From NCBI RefSeq assembly GCF_001613305.1, contig NZ_BDCC01000032.1, positions 62,001 to 126,000 of the forward strand: a stretch of 64,000 nt of DNA. The letters run 5' to 3'. This DNA comes from Nocardia vaccinii NBRC 15922 (GTDB lineage: Bacteria; Actinomycetota; Actinomycetes; Mycobacteriales; Mycobacteriaceae). Shown piece after piece: positions 25,936 through 35,049 of the stretch. Position 1 is the first letter of the stretch, and the number at the start of each line of letters is the position of its first letter. Under the pieces are notes generated by a model. It did not search any database and had not been told where the DNA came from. It was given only the letters and a program-made list of their open reading frames with translations. Both the position numbers and the translations under genes were made by a program.

Positions 25936-26033
25936 TTACCGCAGACAATGGCCTATTATCTGCGGTAATCTCGATCGCGAGCAGGCGCTACACCTCTCCT
26001 CGGGCGGGGCGGCTCCGTAAATTATCTGCGGTA
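25936..26033. repeat. Inverted and direct repeats upstream of tyrosine recombinase
   Basis: TTACCGCAGA (25936-25945) and TCTGCGGTAA (25959-25968) form a perfect inverted repeat with a 13-bp spacer. The 13-mer ATTATCTGCGGTA occurs at 25955-25967 and again at 26021-26033 (66 bp apart). This could be a recombinase crossover core with an accessory site, or a regulatory site for the recombinase. Confidence 0.65.
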
Positions 26034-26075
26034 GCGCCGATCGGTCTCCGGAGACTCGGACAGAGAGGGCTGATC

Positions 26076-26996
26076 GTGGGACGGGTGCGGGCGCTGCCGG
26101 TGCAGGGTGTGCGGCTCAAGGATGCGGTGGCGAACTACCTTGCGACGATCCCGAGCAGCAACACCCGCCGCGGCTACGCGATCGCCCTCAATCAGCTCAT
26201 GCGTGATTTCGGCGCCGACTCCGAGGTGGGACTGCTGGAGGCCGAGCGGGTCGGCGGCTGGTTCACCTTCAAGTGGGGTGACAAGTCGGCGCAGACATTC
26301 AACGTCCGCCTCGCCTCGCTGCGCGGGGCGTGTGAGTATTGGCGCCAGCAACAATGGCTGGTCGGTGATCCCCTTGTCAGGTTGGTGCCGCGGAAGGCGC
26401 CGCCGGATCATTCGCGGGCGATGACCCGCGACGAGGTGACCCGGCTACTGACGAAGGATGTGCCGCTGCGAGTGCGTGTGCTGTGGACCATGCTGTACGA
26501 GACTGCCGCCCGCGCTGATGAACTGCTGCTGCTCGGCATCCCGGACCTGGACATGGCGAACCGATGCGGCACGGTCACCCGCAAGGGTGGGGCCAGGGAT
26601 GTGGTCGCCTGGCAAACCGGCACCGCGCGTCTGCTTCCGAGGCTGCTGGCCAGGCGGAAGAAGGGACCGGTTTTCCTGACGGACCGCAAGGCGAAACCCG
26701 GTGTGGCCGTGGATGATATCGACCCGACCACCTTGCGAGGGCGGTTGTCGTACCGGCGTGCACTGGAGTTGTTCGAACATCACACCAGCGGCTTCACCCG
26801 CGGACCGTTCACGCTGCATCAACTGCGTCATTCCAAGCTCACGCATGCTGCCGAGGACGGGGCGTCGACGCCGATGTTGATGCGGATGAGCGGACATACC
26901 TCGGTGCGGTCGCTGGGCAAGTACTCACGGCCGTCCGCGGAGGCGCTGATCCGGTGGCAGGCCCAGACTGACCCCGCCGCCCGGCGGCGGCGTTGA
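26076..26996 (+). CDS. Tyrosine recombinase
   Basis: 306 residues. N-terminal core-binding domain (PSSNTRRGYAIALNQL), catalytic domain with Arg in ETAARADELL, HQLR box FTLHQLRHSKLTH, SGHTSVRSL, and Tyr in LGKYSR. All key residues are present, XerC/D-like size. GTG 26076 with GAGAGGG upstream. Short inverted and direct repeats lie immediately 5'. Confidence 0.88.
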   Translation: MGRVRALPVQGVRLKDAVANYLATIPSSNTRRGYAIALNQLMRDFGADSEVGLLEAERVGGWFTFKWGDKSAQTFNVRLASLRGACEYWRQQQWLVGDPLVRLVPRKAPPDHSRAMTRDEVTRLLTKDVPLRVRVLWTMLYETAARADELLLLGIPDLDMANRCGTVTRKGGARDVVAWQTGTARLLPRLLARRKKGPVFLTDRKAKPGVAVDDIDPTTLRGRLSYRRALELFEHHTSGFTRGPFTLHQLRHSKLTHAAEDGASTPMLMRMSGHTSVRSLGKYSRPSAEALIRWQAQTDPAARRRR

Positions 26997-27341
26997 GGGG
27001 CCCGGGCCTCGAGTTCGGCTGCGGCCAGGGGGCGTCGAGCAACAGGATTGGCTCGGAATATCCCGCAGACACGATGGGAACGCCCACGCTCGCCGAGCGT
27101 CGACCAACTCTCGCTCGCGTCGGCGAATGCGTCACGGGCAGCTCGAGCACCAGCGCCAGCTTGTCCAGATCGGACTTCAACCCGCTGACGGATTTCGGCC
27201 ACTGGCCTACTTTGCGGCGTAGGCCGGCTTCAGGATTCGAAGGCGAAGCTGGCAGGTTGTCGGAATCTCATGTGCGGCAAGTGATTCACGACCTCGACGA
27301 GAGAGGGGTCGACCCCTGACCTGAAGTGGAGCAGATTGCGG
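26997..27341. other. Gap with left copy of a 34-bp direct repeat
   Basis: No supported gene. Contains 27206-27239, nearly identical to 39308-39341, and the hairpin GGCCTAC-N8-GTAGGCC (27204-27225) within it. On the minus strand the repeat would encode a C-terminal ILKPAYAAK-stop, and the right copy ILKLARAAK-stop, so it may be the end of a degraded gene family. Confidence 0.45.
27206..27239. repeat. 34-bp direct repeat, left copy
   Basis: Begins CCTACTTTGCGGC and ends GCTTCAGGATTC. It differs from 39308-39341 at five positions. The two copies bracket the region containing most of the pseudogenes and Tn3-type sequences. Confidence 0.6.
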
Positions 27342-28097
27342 TCATATCTCGATCTCGATGTGGTCGATGTCGAGCGCGACGAGGATCGGATGCGGGAGGG
27401 TCCGGCCGGCGGGTCTTCGAGGGCGCACCCGTCGGTGTGTGGGAAAGACGAGTCCAGTGAAGCGTTGGTGGTCGTTGCAGTAATGGGCCGCGTGTGCCCA
27501 CCGGCCGATCGGGTGGGCAACGTAGTCGTGTCGGCGGATCAGGCCGGCATCGTCGATGTAGAAGGTCTGGTGTCGGGAGTGGGTATGGACGTCCGGCGGG
27601 AAGGTGACCTCGAGGCGCCGCCACCGCTCGCCGGCTTCCAGCCAGTTGTCACCTTCGGTGATGGCGACTCCGTCGCGCGCCAGAAGCAGGGGTATCGAGA
27701 GGTAGTTCCAGAATGCGTATCCGGCGAAGTACGCGGCATCGAGCGCGTCCCAGCGGAGGTTGCGTCGGAGTCCACTGAGCCCGGCGAAGGCAGAGCGCGC
27801 GTTGGTGCGCGCGGAGATCAAGTCGCCATCGCGGGTCTCGATCCGCACGTCGCCTCGATCGAACACCGGTTGCTGATCGGCGTGCGGGAAGCCGTCGAAC
27901 ACGGCGTGCAGGTGCGCCAACTGCACCCGCACGCTCAGATAGGCCATTCGGTTTCCGGGGAAGCGTGAGCGCAGGAGACCGCCGAATCGCCCGTGCGCGG
28001 TCAGAGCGGTCACGGTCCGCCACCGCCCGAGGCCGCCGTGGGCGGCGAGGACCTCGTCGAGCAGTGTGGCCGCGTCTGTTGTCGGTCGCTCGCTCAT
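27342..28097 (-). CDS. Conserved actinobacterial protein of unknown function
   Basis: 251 residues, cytoplasmic-looking. Recognisable family features: N-terminal LLDEVLAAHGGLGRWRTVT, YFAGYAFWNYLSIPLLLA, and QTFYIDDAGLIRRHDYVAHP, as in lipocalin/LolA-like uncharacterised proteins that open with 'AHGGLxRWR'. ATG 28097 overlaps the stop of the HxlR gene by 4 bp (ATGA), so it is translationally coupled to it. Role unknown. Confidence 0.75.
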   Translation of the reverse strand: MSERPTTDAATLLDEVLAAHGGLGRWRTVTALTAHGRFGGLLRSRFPGNRMAYLSVRVQLAHLHAVFDGFPHADQQPVFDRGDVRIETRDGDLISARTNARSAFAGLSGLRRNLRWDALDAAYFAGYAFWNYLSIPLLLARDGVAITEGDNWLEAGERWRRLEVTFPPDVHTHSRHQTFYIDDAGLIRRHDYVAHPIGRWAHAAHYCNDHQRFTGLVFPTHRRVRPRRPAGRTLPHPILVALDIDHIEIEI

Positions 28098-28741
28098 GCC
28101 GGCGTCCCGGCCAGCACCGTAGTGATGACACGCGGATCGCCGTGGACGTTGGCCCAGGCGAGTGCTTCGTCGACGGTGATCGCACCGGCGGCCAATCCCA
28201 GAACCGCCTCGGGTTCCGCTTCGAGAATCGTCTCGGGTCGCTGGTCGGGCTGGATGGTCACGTGGGGACCGTGTCTGTCGATCCGCAAGGACATGAACAG
28301 GCCGGAAACGTTGATGCCCAGCTCTGCCGGTGGCTCTGCCGTCCTTCCGCGGAGCAGCGCCGGCAGTGCGACCGCCAGCCAGCGAGGCTGACAGGCGTCG
28401 CCGCCGCGGCCGCTTGTCATCAGCGGGAAGCTCCAACGCACGAGCGCCTCGATCGTTTCGCGCAGCTCGTCACCCCACGGTGTCAGCGCGTACACGACAC
28501 CACTGACCTGTCCCGGACGCCGCTCGATCACTCCGGCGGACTCCAAACTCCGGAGGCGGTCGGCGAGCAGGTTGGTGGCTATCCCGCCCAGCGAGGCCAT
28601 CAGTTCGCCGTAGCGCCGCGGGCCGGGCAGCAGCTCGCGGACTATCAGCAGGCTCCAGCGATCACCCACGACATCGAGTGCACGCGCCAGGCCGCAGAAC
28701 TGTCCGTACGACCGGGTCGGCTTCTGCTTGACTTCTTCCAT
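28094..28741 (-). CDS. HxlR-family regulator
   Basis: 215 residues. HxlR winged helix at the N-terminus (FCGLARALDVVGDRWSLLIV...GPRRYGELMASLGGI) with a C-terminal sterol-carrier-like extension (PHVTIQPDQRPETI). ATG 28741 is adjacent to the operator CTTGATTTTATCAAG. Same operon as the coupled unknown gene; divergent from a SnoaL-like gene. Confidence 0.88.
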   Translation of the reverse strand: MEEVKQKPTRSYGQFCGLARALDVVGDRWSLLIVRELLPGPRRYGELMASLGGIATNLLADRLRSLESAGVIERRPGQVSGVVYALTPWGDELRETIEALVRWSFPLMTSGRGGDACQPRWLAVALPALLRGRTAEPPAELGINVSGLFMSLRIDRHGPHVTIQPDQRPETILEAEPEAVLGLAAGAITVDEALAWANVHGDPRVITTVLAGTPA

Positions 28742-28745
28742 GAGA

Positions 28746-28760
28746 CTTGATTTTATCAAG
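28746..28760. promoter_or_regulatory. HxlR operator
   Basis: CTTGAT-TTT-ATCAAG, perfect palindrome in the 52-bp divergent gap. Shares the CTTG-N7-CAAG frame with the alaA/HxlR operator at 7844-7858. Confidence 0.65.
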
Positions 28761-28793
28761 CATAGTTCGAAATATCTGATGAAAGGGACTCTC

Positions 28794-29300
28794 ATGTCGG
28801 TCTCCGATCCCGTTGCCGCACCGGTCTCGGCGGCGCTCGCGGCTCTGCGGGCCGCCGGGGAAAGTGGAGATGCCGATGCAATCGCCGAGGTGTTGGCGCC
28901 CGATGTCGTCTTTCATTCCCCGATGACAATGCGGCTTCGGTTCGAGGGCAAGCAGGAGGTCGTGGCACTGCATCGCGACATCTTCGCTGTCCTCGACGAC
29001 CTCACCACGACCGAACCGCTCGCGTGCGGTGACACGGGATCGTTCTCGTTCCGTGCGCGGGTTCGTGGCGTGGAACTCGAGGCCATGAATTTGGTGCGGT
29101 GTAACGAGCGGGGACAGATCGTTGACTACACGGTCTTCGTTCGTGCGCTACCGGGGCTGGCGACGCTGTTCGCGGCGCTTCCGCCGCGGGTGTCGGCCAG
29201 GCGCCGGGGACGCCTGAAGGGCACGCTCGCGGCAACCCTCGCCCGGCCTCTCGCCTTCGCGATACGCACCGCCGACCGCTTTGTGCCCGCATTCCTCTAA
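28794..29300 (+). CDS. SnoaL/NTF2-like protein
   Basis: 168 residues. First ~115 residues NTF2-like (AALRAAGESGDADAIAEVLAPDVVFHSP...FRARVRGVELEAMNLVR); Arg-rich tail after residue 135. ATG 28794 with AAAGGG upstream. Located 45 bp before the dehalogenase pseudogene and probably once co-transcribed with it. Confidence 0.75.
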   Translation: MSVSDPVAAPVSAALAALRAAGESGDADAIAEVLAPDVVFHSPMTMRLRFEGKQEVVALHRDIFAVLDDLTTTEPLACGDTGSFSFRARVRGVELEAMNLVRCNERGQIVDYTVFVRALPGLATLFAALPPRVSARRRGRLKGTLAATLARPLAFAIRTADRFVPAFL

Positions 29301-29345
29301 CCGGCACCGTCGCCTGAATCGATCAGGATCCGAGGAGGTCCGTAC

Positions 29346-30094
29346 ATGACGACCCAGCAGCCGTCAGGTGTACGCCCGTCTTGGGTGGACGACGAGTTGT
29401 TTCCCTTTGAGAGCCGCTTCGCGGAGCTGGACGGGCACGTCGTTCACTACATTGATGAAGGTTCGGGACCGACCCTGCTGATGTTGCACGGCAATCCGAC
29501 GTGGTCTTTCGCGGCTTGCACGCGGCCCAGCAGCGGCCCGACACGTTCGAACGCCGCGTCCTGGCCAACACATGGGCGTGGCCGATGAACGGCGACCTGC
29601 GTGCCGAACTGGCCTCCCGCCTCATGGGAGGACCGGCCGGACGCGAACTCATCAGGCGTTTCAATCTGTTCGTCAACGCCCTCATACCTGCAGGGCACAA
29701 GCGTAGGAAGCCATCCCCGGCCGAAATGGCTCATTACCGCGCCGTCCTGCCCACGCCGGATCGCCGCCAAGCCAGCGCTGTCCTTGCAGGCGCCATCATC
29801 GGCAGTCGCGCATTTCTCACCGATATCGCCGACCGCCTGACCGCCCTCGAACAACTCCCCACGCTGATCGTGTGGGCCGACGCCGACATCGCCTTCGGCG
29901 ACAAGGAGCGTGAACGCTGGGAGGCGCGGCTGTCCAACCACACCACCGTAGTGCTCCACGGAGTCGGCCACTTCCTGCAATCGGACGCACCACAAGAGCT
30001 GAGCGAAACGATCCGGGCCTGGTGGGCCAAGCCGGAACACGACCCACTCACTTCCACTGGGAAGTTGTCACAGCCCGAAGGCTCGTGCGAGTAG
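29346..30094 (+). pseudogene. Haloalkane dehalogenase-like gene with internal deletion
   Basis: Alpha/beta-hydrolase similar to mycobacterial Rv1833c. The start (PFESRFAELDGHVVHYIDEGSGP...MLHGNPTWSF) is intact up to ~29510. The sequence then jumps, in another frame, to GLHAAQQRPDTFERRVLANTWAWP and continues to a normal end (GVGHFLQSD, catalytic His). About 70-75 codons between HGNPTWSF and the segment after the nucleophile are missing, including the QDWGG nucleophile Asp. The gene is therefore both deleted and frameshifted and should be inactive. Confidence 0.85.
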
Positions 30095-30289
30095 CCGTCT
30101 CGGACAATGTGATTCGAAGTATTGATCGAGATGTCATCGTGGCGATTTCGATGTGGTGATCGACCCCGCCAAGGCGTGGACATCCGTCATCGGCCCGATC
30201 GAGGTAGACCGTGTTCCAAGCACGACACAGTTCGAGATCAGCCCCAGTGCGCGACCTCGACGACATGATCCGCGCACGACCTGGGCTGA

Positions 30290-30762
30290 TCAGTCGCCGT
30301 CGTCGGGTGCGTCGGGGTCGCGCAGCTGGCGGTGGTCACCGCCGAGGTCGGGTAGGTGGAACGCGTAGTGGCCGTCGATGCCGATATGGGTGCGGATGAA
30401 CGCTGACAGCCGGGCCGCGTCGGCGTCGAGCTGTAGGAGCGCAATCCGTACTCGCGCTGGATCTCCCACGCATGCTCGAGCTTGGTCTTCTCCCGCTCGG
30501 TGTACCGCTTCACGCACGAGGAATCCTCGATACCCAACTGCTCGGCCAAATACTCGACCAGCTCCGGCGGCACATCCAGCGGATCGGCCAGGAACATCCC
30601 CAGATTCCGCACCGTCACAAGCTGAAGCGCGAACCCCAACCGGTTGTAATCCCGACGCCGACCCGCTACCTGCTTCCGGTCCTCGTCATCGAGGTAGAAA
30701 AACCGCTCCAGCTCAACACGAGACAACGCCCCAAACCGGCCATAGCCACCCTCATCGGTCAC
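30290..30762 (-). pseudogene. Tn3-family transposase reduced to its two ends
   Basis: N-terminal ~110 residues match the DUF4158 domain of actinobacterial Tn3 transposases (ALSRVELERFFYLDDEDR...GRRRDYNRLGFALQLVTVR). After about residue 112 a second frame encodes a typical C-terminal end (LSAFIRTHIGIDGHYAFHL, LRDPDAPDDGD). The central ~800 residues with the DDE catalytic site are missing. An internal deletion derivative, distinct from the transposase at 36329-39267. Confidence 0.75.
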
Positions 30763-30847
30763 GCCTGCATGAAATCACCCGCAGGCCAACACCGCCCGAT
30801 GTCCCGCGCTTAACGCCGGATCGGGCGGATCTGCTCCCCGACCCCCG

Positions 30848-32296
30848 TCATCGGCTCGACGGGCCCTGACTCGGCACGCTGGCCGTGGCCGCGGTGGGGT
30901 TGATCTCGGGCGGGCGTTGGCGGGCGAGAGCGGTGGCGGTCAGGGCGGTGACCGCCATCGCGGCGATGCCGACCAGCGCTGCGGTGGTGTAGGCGTGGTC
31001 GTTCGGGAAGAGATGACCGGTGTCGGTGCCGGTGGCCAGGACCAGGCCGCCTATCGCGCTGCCCAGCGAGTACCCGATGCTGCGGACGACGTAGTTGAAG
31101 CTCATCGCGCTCGACGTCTCGCTCTTGGGCGTGACGGCCAGGATGACGCCGGGCATGGCGGCTGAGAAGCTGCCGACGCCGAAGCCCAGCACGCCCATCG
31201 CGACGAGCAGTTCGGCCAGGTTCGACCGGGCCGCGGCGAAGAGGACGAACCCGCCGCCGACGATGACGGCGCTGCCGGCCAGGAGCACGGGTGCGTCGAT
31301 CAGCGTCCGAACCCGGGACGTGAGTTTGCCGGCGACGAACCCCAGCACCGAGAACGGGACGAGGACCAGCCCGGCGACGAAGGTGGTCAGCCCGAAGCCG
31401 TAGCCGGCGCTGTGCGGCGTCTGCGCGTACCGCGTGATGAGCGTGAGCAGGAGGTACATGCCGCTCCCGCCGACGAACATGGCGATGTTCGCTCCGGCGA
31501 CCGCCGGGTGCCGTACCGCCCGGACATCGACCAGGGGCGCCTTGCTGCGCAGCTCGGAGGCGGTCCAGACGCACAGCAGGAGCACAGTGACGACGGCGAG
31601 GATCACCGCCACGGCGAGGTGGCGGCTCCACAGGCTCCGCTGGCCGGCCAGGAACAGGACGAGGAACAGTCCACCTGCGAGGACGAGCGCGCCCGCCACG
31701 GTCACATGAGCGGAGCGGCCTTCGGGAGCCGCGGGTATGGAACGCCACGCGGTCAGGAAGGCGACAGCGGTGACGAACAGGCCGAAGCTGTAGGCGGCCC
31801 GTACGCCACCGATCTCGGCGAGCAGTGCGGTGAGCGGGTAGCCGACGCCGGCGCCGATGATCGAGACCACCGAGATCAGGGCGATCGTCGCCGTGCTGCG
31901 CTCCTCGGGAAGATGGTCCCGGGCCACGCCCATCATCAGCGCCGTCAGACCGACCCCGACGCCTTGGGCCGCCCTGCCGATGAGCAGCCCCGCGAACGGC
32001 AGCGGCAGCACGGTCAGCGCACTGCCGACGACGACGATCGCCAGCGTGGCGAGGATCGTGGCCCGTCGGTGCGGGCCGGCTCCGAGCCGGCCGAGGACGG
32101 GCGTGGCGACGGCGCCGCTCAGCAGTGCGACGGTCAGCGTCCACTGCGCGCTGTCGAGCGAGACGTGGAATGTGGTCGCCACACTGGTGATCAGCGGCGT
32201 CCCGAGGCTGGCAACCGCCGCCACGACCAGGGCGATGAACATCAGGGCGGGGACCAGCAGCCGCGCCTCGGAGCGCTGCTGGGTGCGCCCCGTCAC
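30848..32296 (-). CDS. MFS multidrug-type exporter
   Basis: 482 residues with about 14 hydrophobic helices: starts ARLLVPALMFIALVVAAVAS, includes the motif A-like loop LGRLGAGPHRRATIL and motif-C-like GAGVGYPLTALLAEIGG. DHA2-type drug/H+ antiporter architecture. GTG 32296 overlaps the MarR stop (GTGA), so translation is coupled. Operon order is MarR then MFS, implying efflux induced by a MarR ligand. Confidence 0.85.
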   Translation of the reverse strand: MTGRTQQRSEARLLVPALMFIALVVAAVASLGTPLITSVATTFHVSLDSAQWTLTVALLSGAVATPVLGRLGAGPHRRATILATLAIVVVGSALTVLPLPFAGLLIGRAAQGVGVGLTALMMGVARDHLPEERSTATIALISVVSIIGAGVGYPLTALLAEIGGVRAAYSFGLFVTAVAFLTAWRSIPAAPEGRSAHVTVAGALVLAGGLFLVLFLAGQRSLWSRHLAVAVILAVVTVLLLCVWTASELRSKAPLVDVRAVRHPAVAGANIAMFVGGSGMYLLLTLITRYAQTPHSAGYGFGLTTFVAGLVLVPFSVLGFVAGKLTSRVRTLIDAPVLLAGSAVIVGGGFVLFAAARSNLAELLVAMGVLGFGVGSFSAAMPGVILAVTPKSETSSAMSFNYVVRSIGYSLGSAIGGLVLATGTDTGHLFPNDHAYTTAALVGIAAMAVTALTATALARQRPPEINPTAATASVPSQGPSSR

Positions 32297-32751
32297 CGCT
32301 TCGGCCCTTCGCGGTCCTGGCTTTCGAGCTCTGCCAGGTGCGCCAGCGCCGGAAGCGCCGCCATCAGGGCCTCGACCTCGTCGCCGGCGAGTTTGTCGAT
32401 CAGCCGCGCGAACGCATCGACGCCCGCCTGGCGCCGCGTCTGAACGTACGACGCGCCGGCCTCGGTCAGACACACCAGCGTGACCCGCTTGTCGGACGCG
32501 TCGCCCGTCCGCTCGACCAGTCCGGACTCCTCCATCACCCGGACCAGCACGGTCATCGCGGGCTGGGTGACACCCTCGATCACGGCCAGATCGGTGATGC
32601 GTCGCGGGCCGGTCCTGTGCAGGGTGGCCAGGGTGGCGGCGGACGTGGTGCTCATATCGCGCGGAAGGCGTCTCACAGCCCTGGTGGCCAGCCCGTAGAG
32701 GGCCGACCCGATCGCAGTGGATGCGCCACGAGTGGCGTCTTGACGACTCAT
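32293..32751 (-). CDS. MarR-family repressor
   Basis: 152 residues. Winged helix with ITDLAVIEGVTQPAMTVLVR recognition region and DASDKRVTLVCLT wing. ATG 32751 chosen; an ATG five codons upstream lies in the operator-like sequence. Coupled to the MFS gene downstream; divergent from a DUF1330 gene. Confidence 0.88.
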   Translation of the reverse strand: MSRQDATRGASTAIGSALYGLATRAVRRLPRDMSTTSAATLATLHRTGPRRITDLAVIEGVTQPAMTVLVRVMEESGLVERTGDASDKRVTLVCLTEAGASYVQTRRQAGVDAFARLIDKLAGDEVEALMAALPALAHLAELESQDREGPKR

Positions 32752-32758
32752 CCGTGAA

Positions 32759-32781
32759 GCATACAATATTTATATGAATGC
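32759..32781. promoter_or_regulatory. MarR operator candidate
   Basis: AT-rich imperfect palindrome with GCAT...ATGC ends around an ACAATATTTATATGA core, directly upstream of marR and covering its likely -10. Confidence 0.5.
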
Positions 32782-32886
32782 TTTATGCATCTCTCGCCCC
32801 GAACGCCCGGTGCTCCGTCGCCGGGATCGAGCAATCTGAGCGTCAATTCGAAGTCGGACGTGTCCGGCCGAACACAGGAGGTTTCC

Positions 32887-33180
32887 ATGGCCAAGGGCTA
32901 CTGGGTCAGTGTCTACCCCGTCATTTCCGACCCTGAGATGCTGACTGCCTACAACGAGCTGGCGCGTCCGGCTGTCCGGGCTGGGGGCGGGCGCGTCCTG
33001 TCTCATGGCGGTCGAGTCGTCGCCCACGAGGCCGGAATCGCGCACCGCGTCGTTCTGATCGAGTTCGACAGCTTTGAACAGGCGGTCGCGGCACGCGAGA
33101 GCGAGGCATACCAGAAGGCGCTGGTGGCCCTACCCGACGGCTTCGAGCGCGACTTCCGCATCATCGAAGGCATCGACTGA
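32887..33180 (+). CDS. DUF1330 protein
   Basis: 97 residues, ferredoxin-like (dimeric alpha-beta barrel) fold: KGYWVSVYPVISDPEMLTAY, GGRVLSHGG, VLIEFDSFEQAVAARESEAY, FRIIEG. Role unknown in general. ATG 32887 with an AGGAGG 6 nt upstream, a strong site. Divergent from the MarR/MFS operon. Confidence 0.9.
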   Translation: MAKGYWVSVYPVISDPEMLTAYNELARPAVRAGGGRVLSHGGRVVAHEAGIAHRVVLIEFDSFEQAVAARESEAYQKALVALPDGFERDFRIIEGID

Positions 33181-33820
33181 CCGGCGGGCTCAGCCATCGC
33201 TGAGCACCCGTCACCTGATACGCACACGGTGCTCAGCGGCGACTCACGAGACGAGGTCCGGGCCGGCTGGACCGTCTCGCTGACCTTGTCGACGAAACTC
33301 ACGCTCGCCCGAAGCGAACCGCGAACCGCTTCTCACACGACAGATCGGTCCAGCGAACACACGGCTTCGATGACCAGGGGCGCATCCTGCATCCATCTGC
33401 CGTGTGCCCCGTCGGGGCTACTCAGGGCACTGATGTTCAGTTTGAAGAACCGCAGGTCAAGACCTCTTTCGAGAGGTTTCGACGGGCGGTTTTTCTGTTG
33501 TTGGAGTAGCCCGGGGACGAGCCTGACTGCGCCAGGCTGGCGTAGAGAGCGTTCGCCATCTTGAAGCCGTTGGTCCCGGATGCTGGCGTGACAGGGCGTG
33601 TGGGTGCTCGTACTGGCGGTGGGCGGGTGTCTGGAGCGTAGATCGTCCGTCAGGGTGGTTCGTGGCGGTTCCGGCTCTCACAAACGGGTCCTTTGCACGA
33701 GCATGATCAAGAACGGGTCACCGGACCCCGCCCGACCGTCGATTGGTTCTCACAACCCGTTCTCACTCAAAAGCGGAATGGGCCCCTTCTGAGACTTGCA
33801 TTGTGCGAAAATCCGGCCCC
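33181..33820. other. 640-bp region with candidate resolvase (res) site
   Basis: No gene supported. It contains a small hairpin with a nearby T-run (CCTCT-TTCG-AGAGG near 33462-33475, then TTTTT) and, closer to the resolvase, three related ACGGGT-containing repeats at 33676-33690, 33709-33720 and (inverted) 33747-33765. Confidence 0.5.
33676..33765. promoter_or_regulatory. Candidate res site repeats
   Basis: TCTCACAAACGGGTC, AAGAACGGGTCA and, inverted, TTCTCACAACCCGTTCTCA within 90 bp directly upstream of a Tn3-type serine resolvase gene. Multiple resolvase-binding subsites just 5' of the resolvase is the normal layout for Tn3-family elements. Confidence 0.45.
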
Positions 33821-34822
33821 ATGACGGACCCTCAAACCCCTTCCCCGTCCGAGCAGTCGAACGCGGACGATGTCGAGCGGCACGCCTGCCGAAGTGCGAC
33901 ACGCAGCCCGGATCGCCGTGCCGCTCGCGCTCAGGAGCGGTCACCTCCGCCTACCACACCCGCCGCTTCACCCTGGTGCCCCGCCTGAAGAAGGCGCTGA
34001 GGGTGCCGACCCCGGCCGACCGCAGGCCGGGGCAGCCGTGGCGGCCGGGCACCCCACCGCCTGCGCCGATCGACTCGGACCTGCCGAGCGCGGACATCCG
34101 CATCGGCTACGCCCGCTGCTCGACGCTCGGGCAGGAACTCGACTCCCAGCTCGACGCACTCAGCAAGCACGGCATCCCGAGGGACAAGATCTTCAGCGAG
34201 AAGATCAGCACCCGCGTCCGCGTACGCCCCAAGTTCGAGGAAGCGCTGCGGACCGCGCGAGGTCGAGGCCCACGCCCCACACTGCCGGGTCATCTTCACC
34301 GTGTACGAGATGAAGCGGCTCGGCCGCGACGCCGCCGAACTCACCGCACTCGCCGACCACCTCACCGCTCACGGCCTCATCCTGGAGATGCTCGCCGGGC
34401 CGCTGCCCGGCATCTACGACCCCACCGGGCCCGGCAAGCTGCTGTTCGCGTTCTTCGCCGCGATGGCCGAGACCGAGCGGGAGAACATCCGCGAGTCCAC
34501 GCTCGAAGGACTCGACACCGCGGCCCGCAAGGGCAAGCACGGCGGCCGGCCCCCTGTCATCACCGACGACATGCTGCACACCGTGCTGCGCCGCCGCGCG
34601 GGCGGCGAGTCCGTCGAGCAGATCCAGCCCGACCTGATCATCCCTACCGGCAAGCGCAAGGGGCAGAACCCCTCGGTGGCGAGCATCTACCGAGCGCTCG
34701 CCGAGCACGCCAAGCGCGAGGCACACCCCGAAGCCATCGAGCAGGCCCACGCCGACTTCGCCGACCTCCGCAACGCAGACGTCTCCCGGCCCCGACCGGA
34801 CGCCGCGGCGCTCAGCTCATGA
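33821..34822 (+). pseudogene. Serine recombinase (Tn3-type resolvase) with two frameshifts
   Basis: Reading across three frames gives one ~333-residue resolvase: ATG 33821 (MTDPQTPSPSEQSN...VERHAC), an N-terminal zinc finger KCDTQPGSPCRSRSG...H, the catalytic domain GYARCSTLGQELDSQLDAL with nucleophile Ser, then VIFTVYEMKRLGRDAAEL, ETERENIRE and a C-terminal HTH. One base is missing near 33890 and two near 34260. Catalytic residues are otherwise intact. It could be true decay or sequence error. Confidence 0.75.
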
Positions 34823-35049
34823 CCATGATCGTTCTCACCGGGATTTCCTGTACCGCAACTACTCACACCCGGACACGGGCGCGGTCGTTCACGATCCTTG
34901 AATGACCGCTGACCTGGTCAATCAGCCTCGTTTGCCGCTCCTGACACGATCCTTAACGGCACCCCAAGTAGTGGGCATTACCCCGTTCAGTGGTGCCGGG
35001 AACGGCGAACCAGCATTCGGCCGCACACCGTTCCCGACACCGAACACCC
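34823..35049. other. Gap between resolvase remnant and small minus-strand gene
   Basis: About 230 bp without a gene. ACGATCCTTGAATGACC and ACGATCCTTAACGGC give a short direct repeat (CACGATCCTT) within it, of unknown meaning. Confidence 0.3.

Noticed and set aside
30810..32144. Large Arg-rich minus-strand frame alongside the MFS gene
   Set aside because: Alternative frame of the transporter; no hydrophobic segments or motifs.
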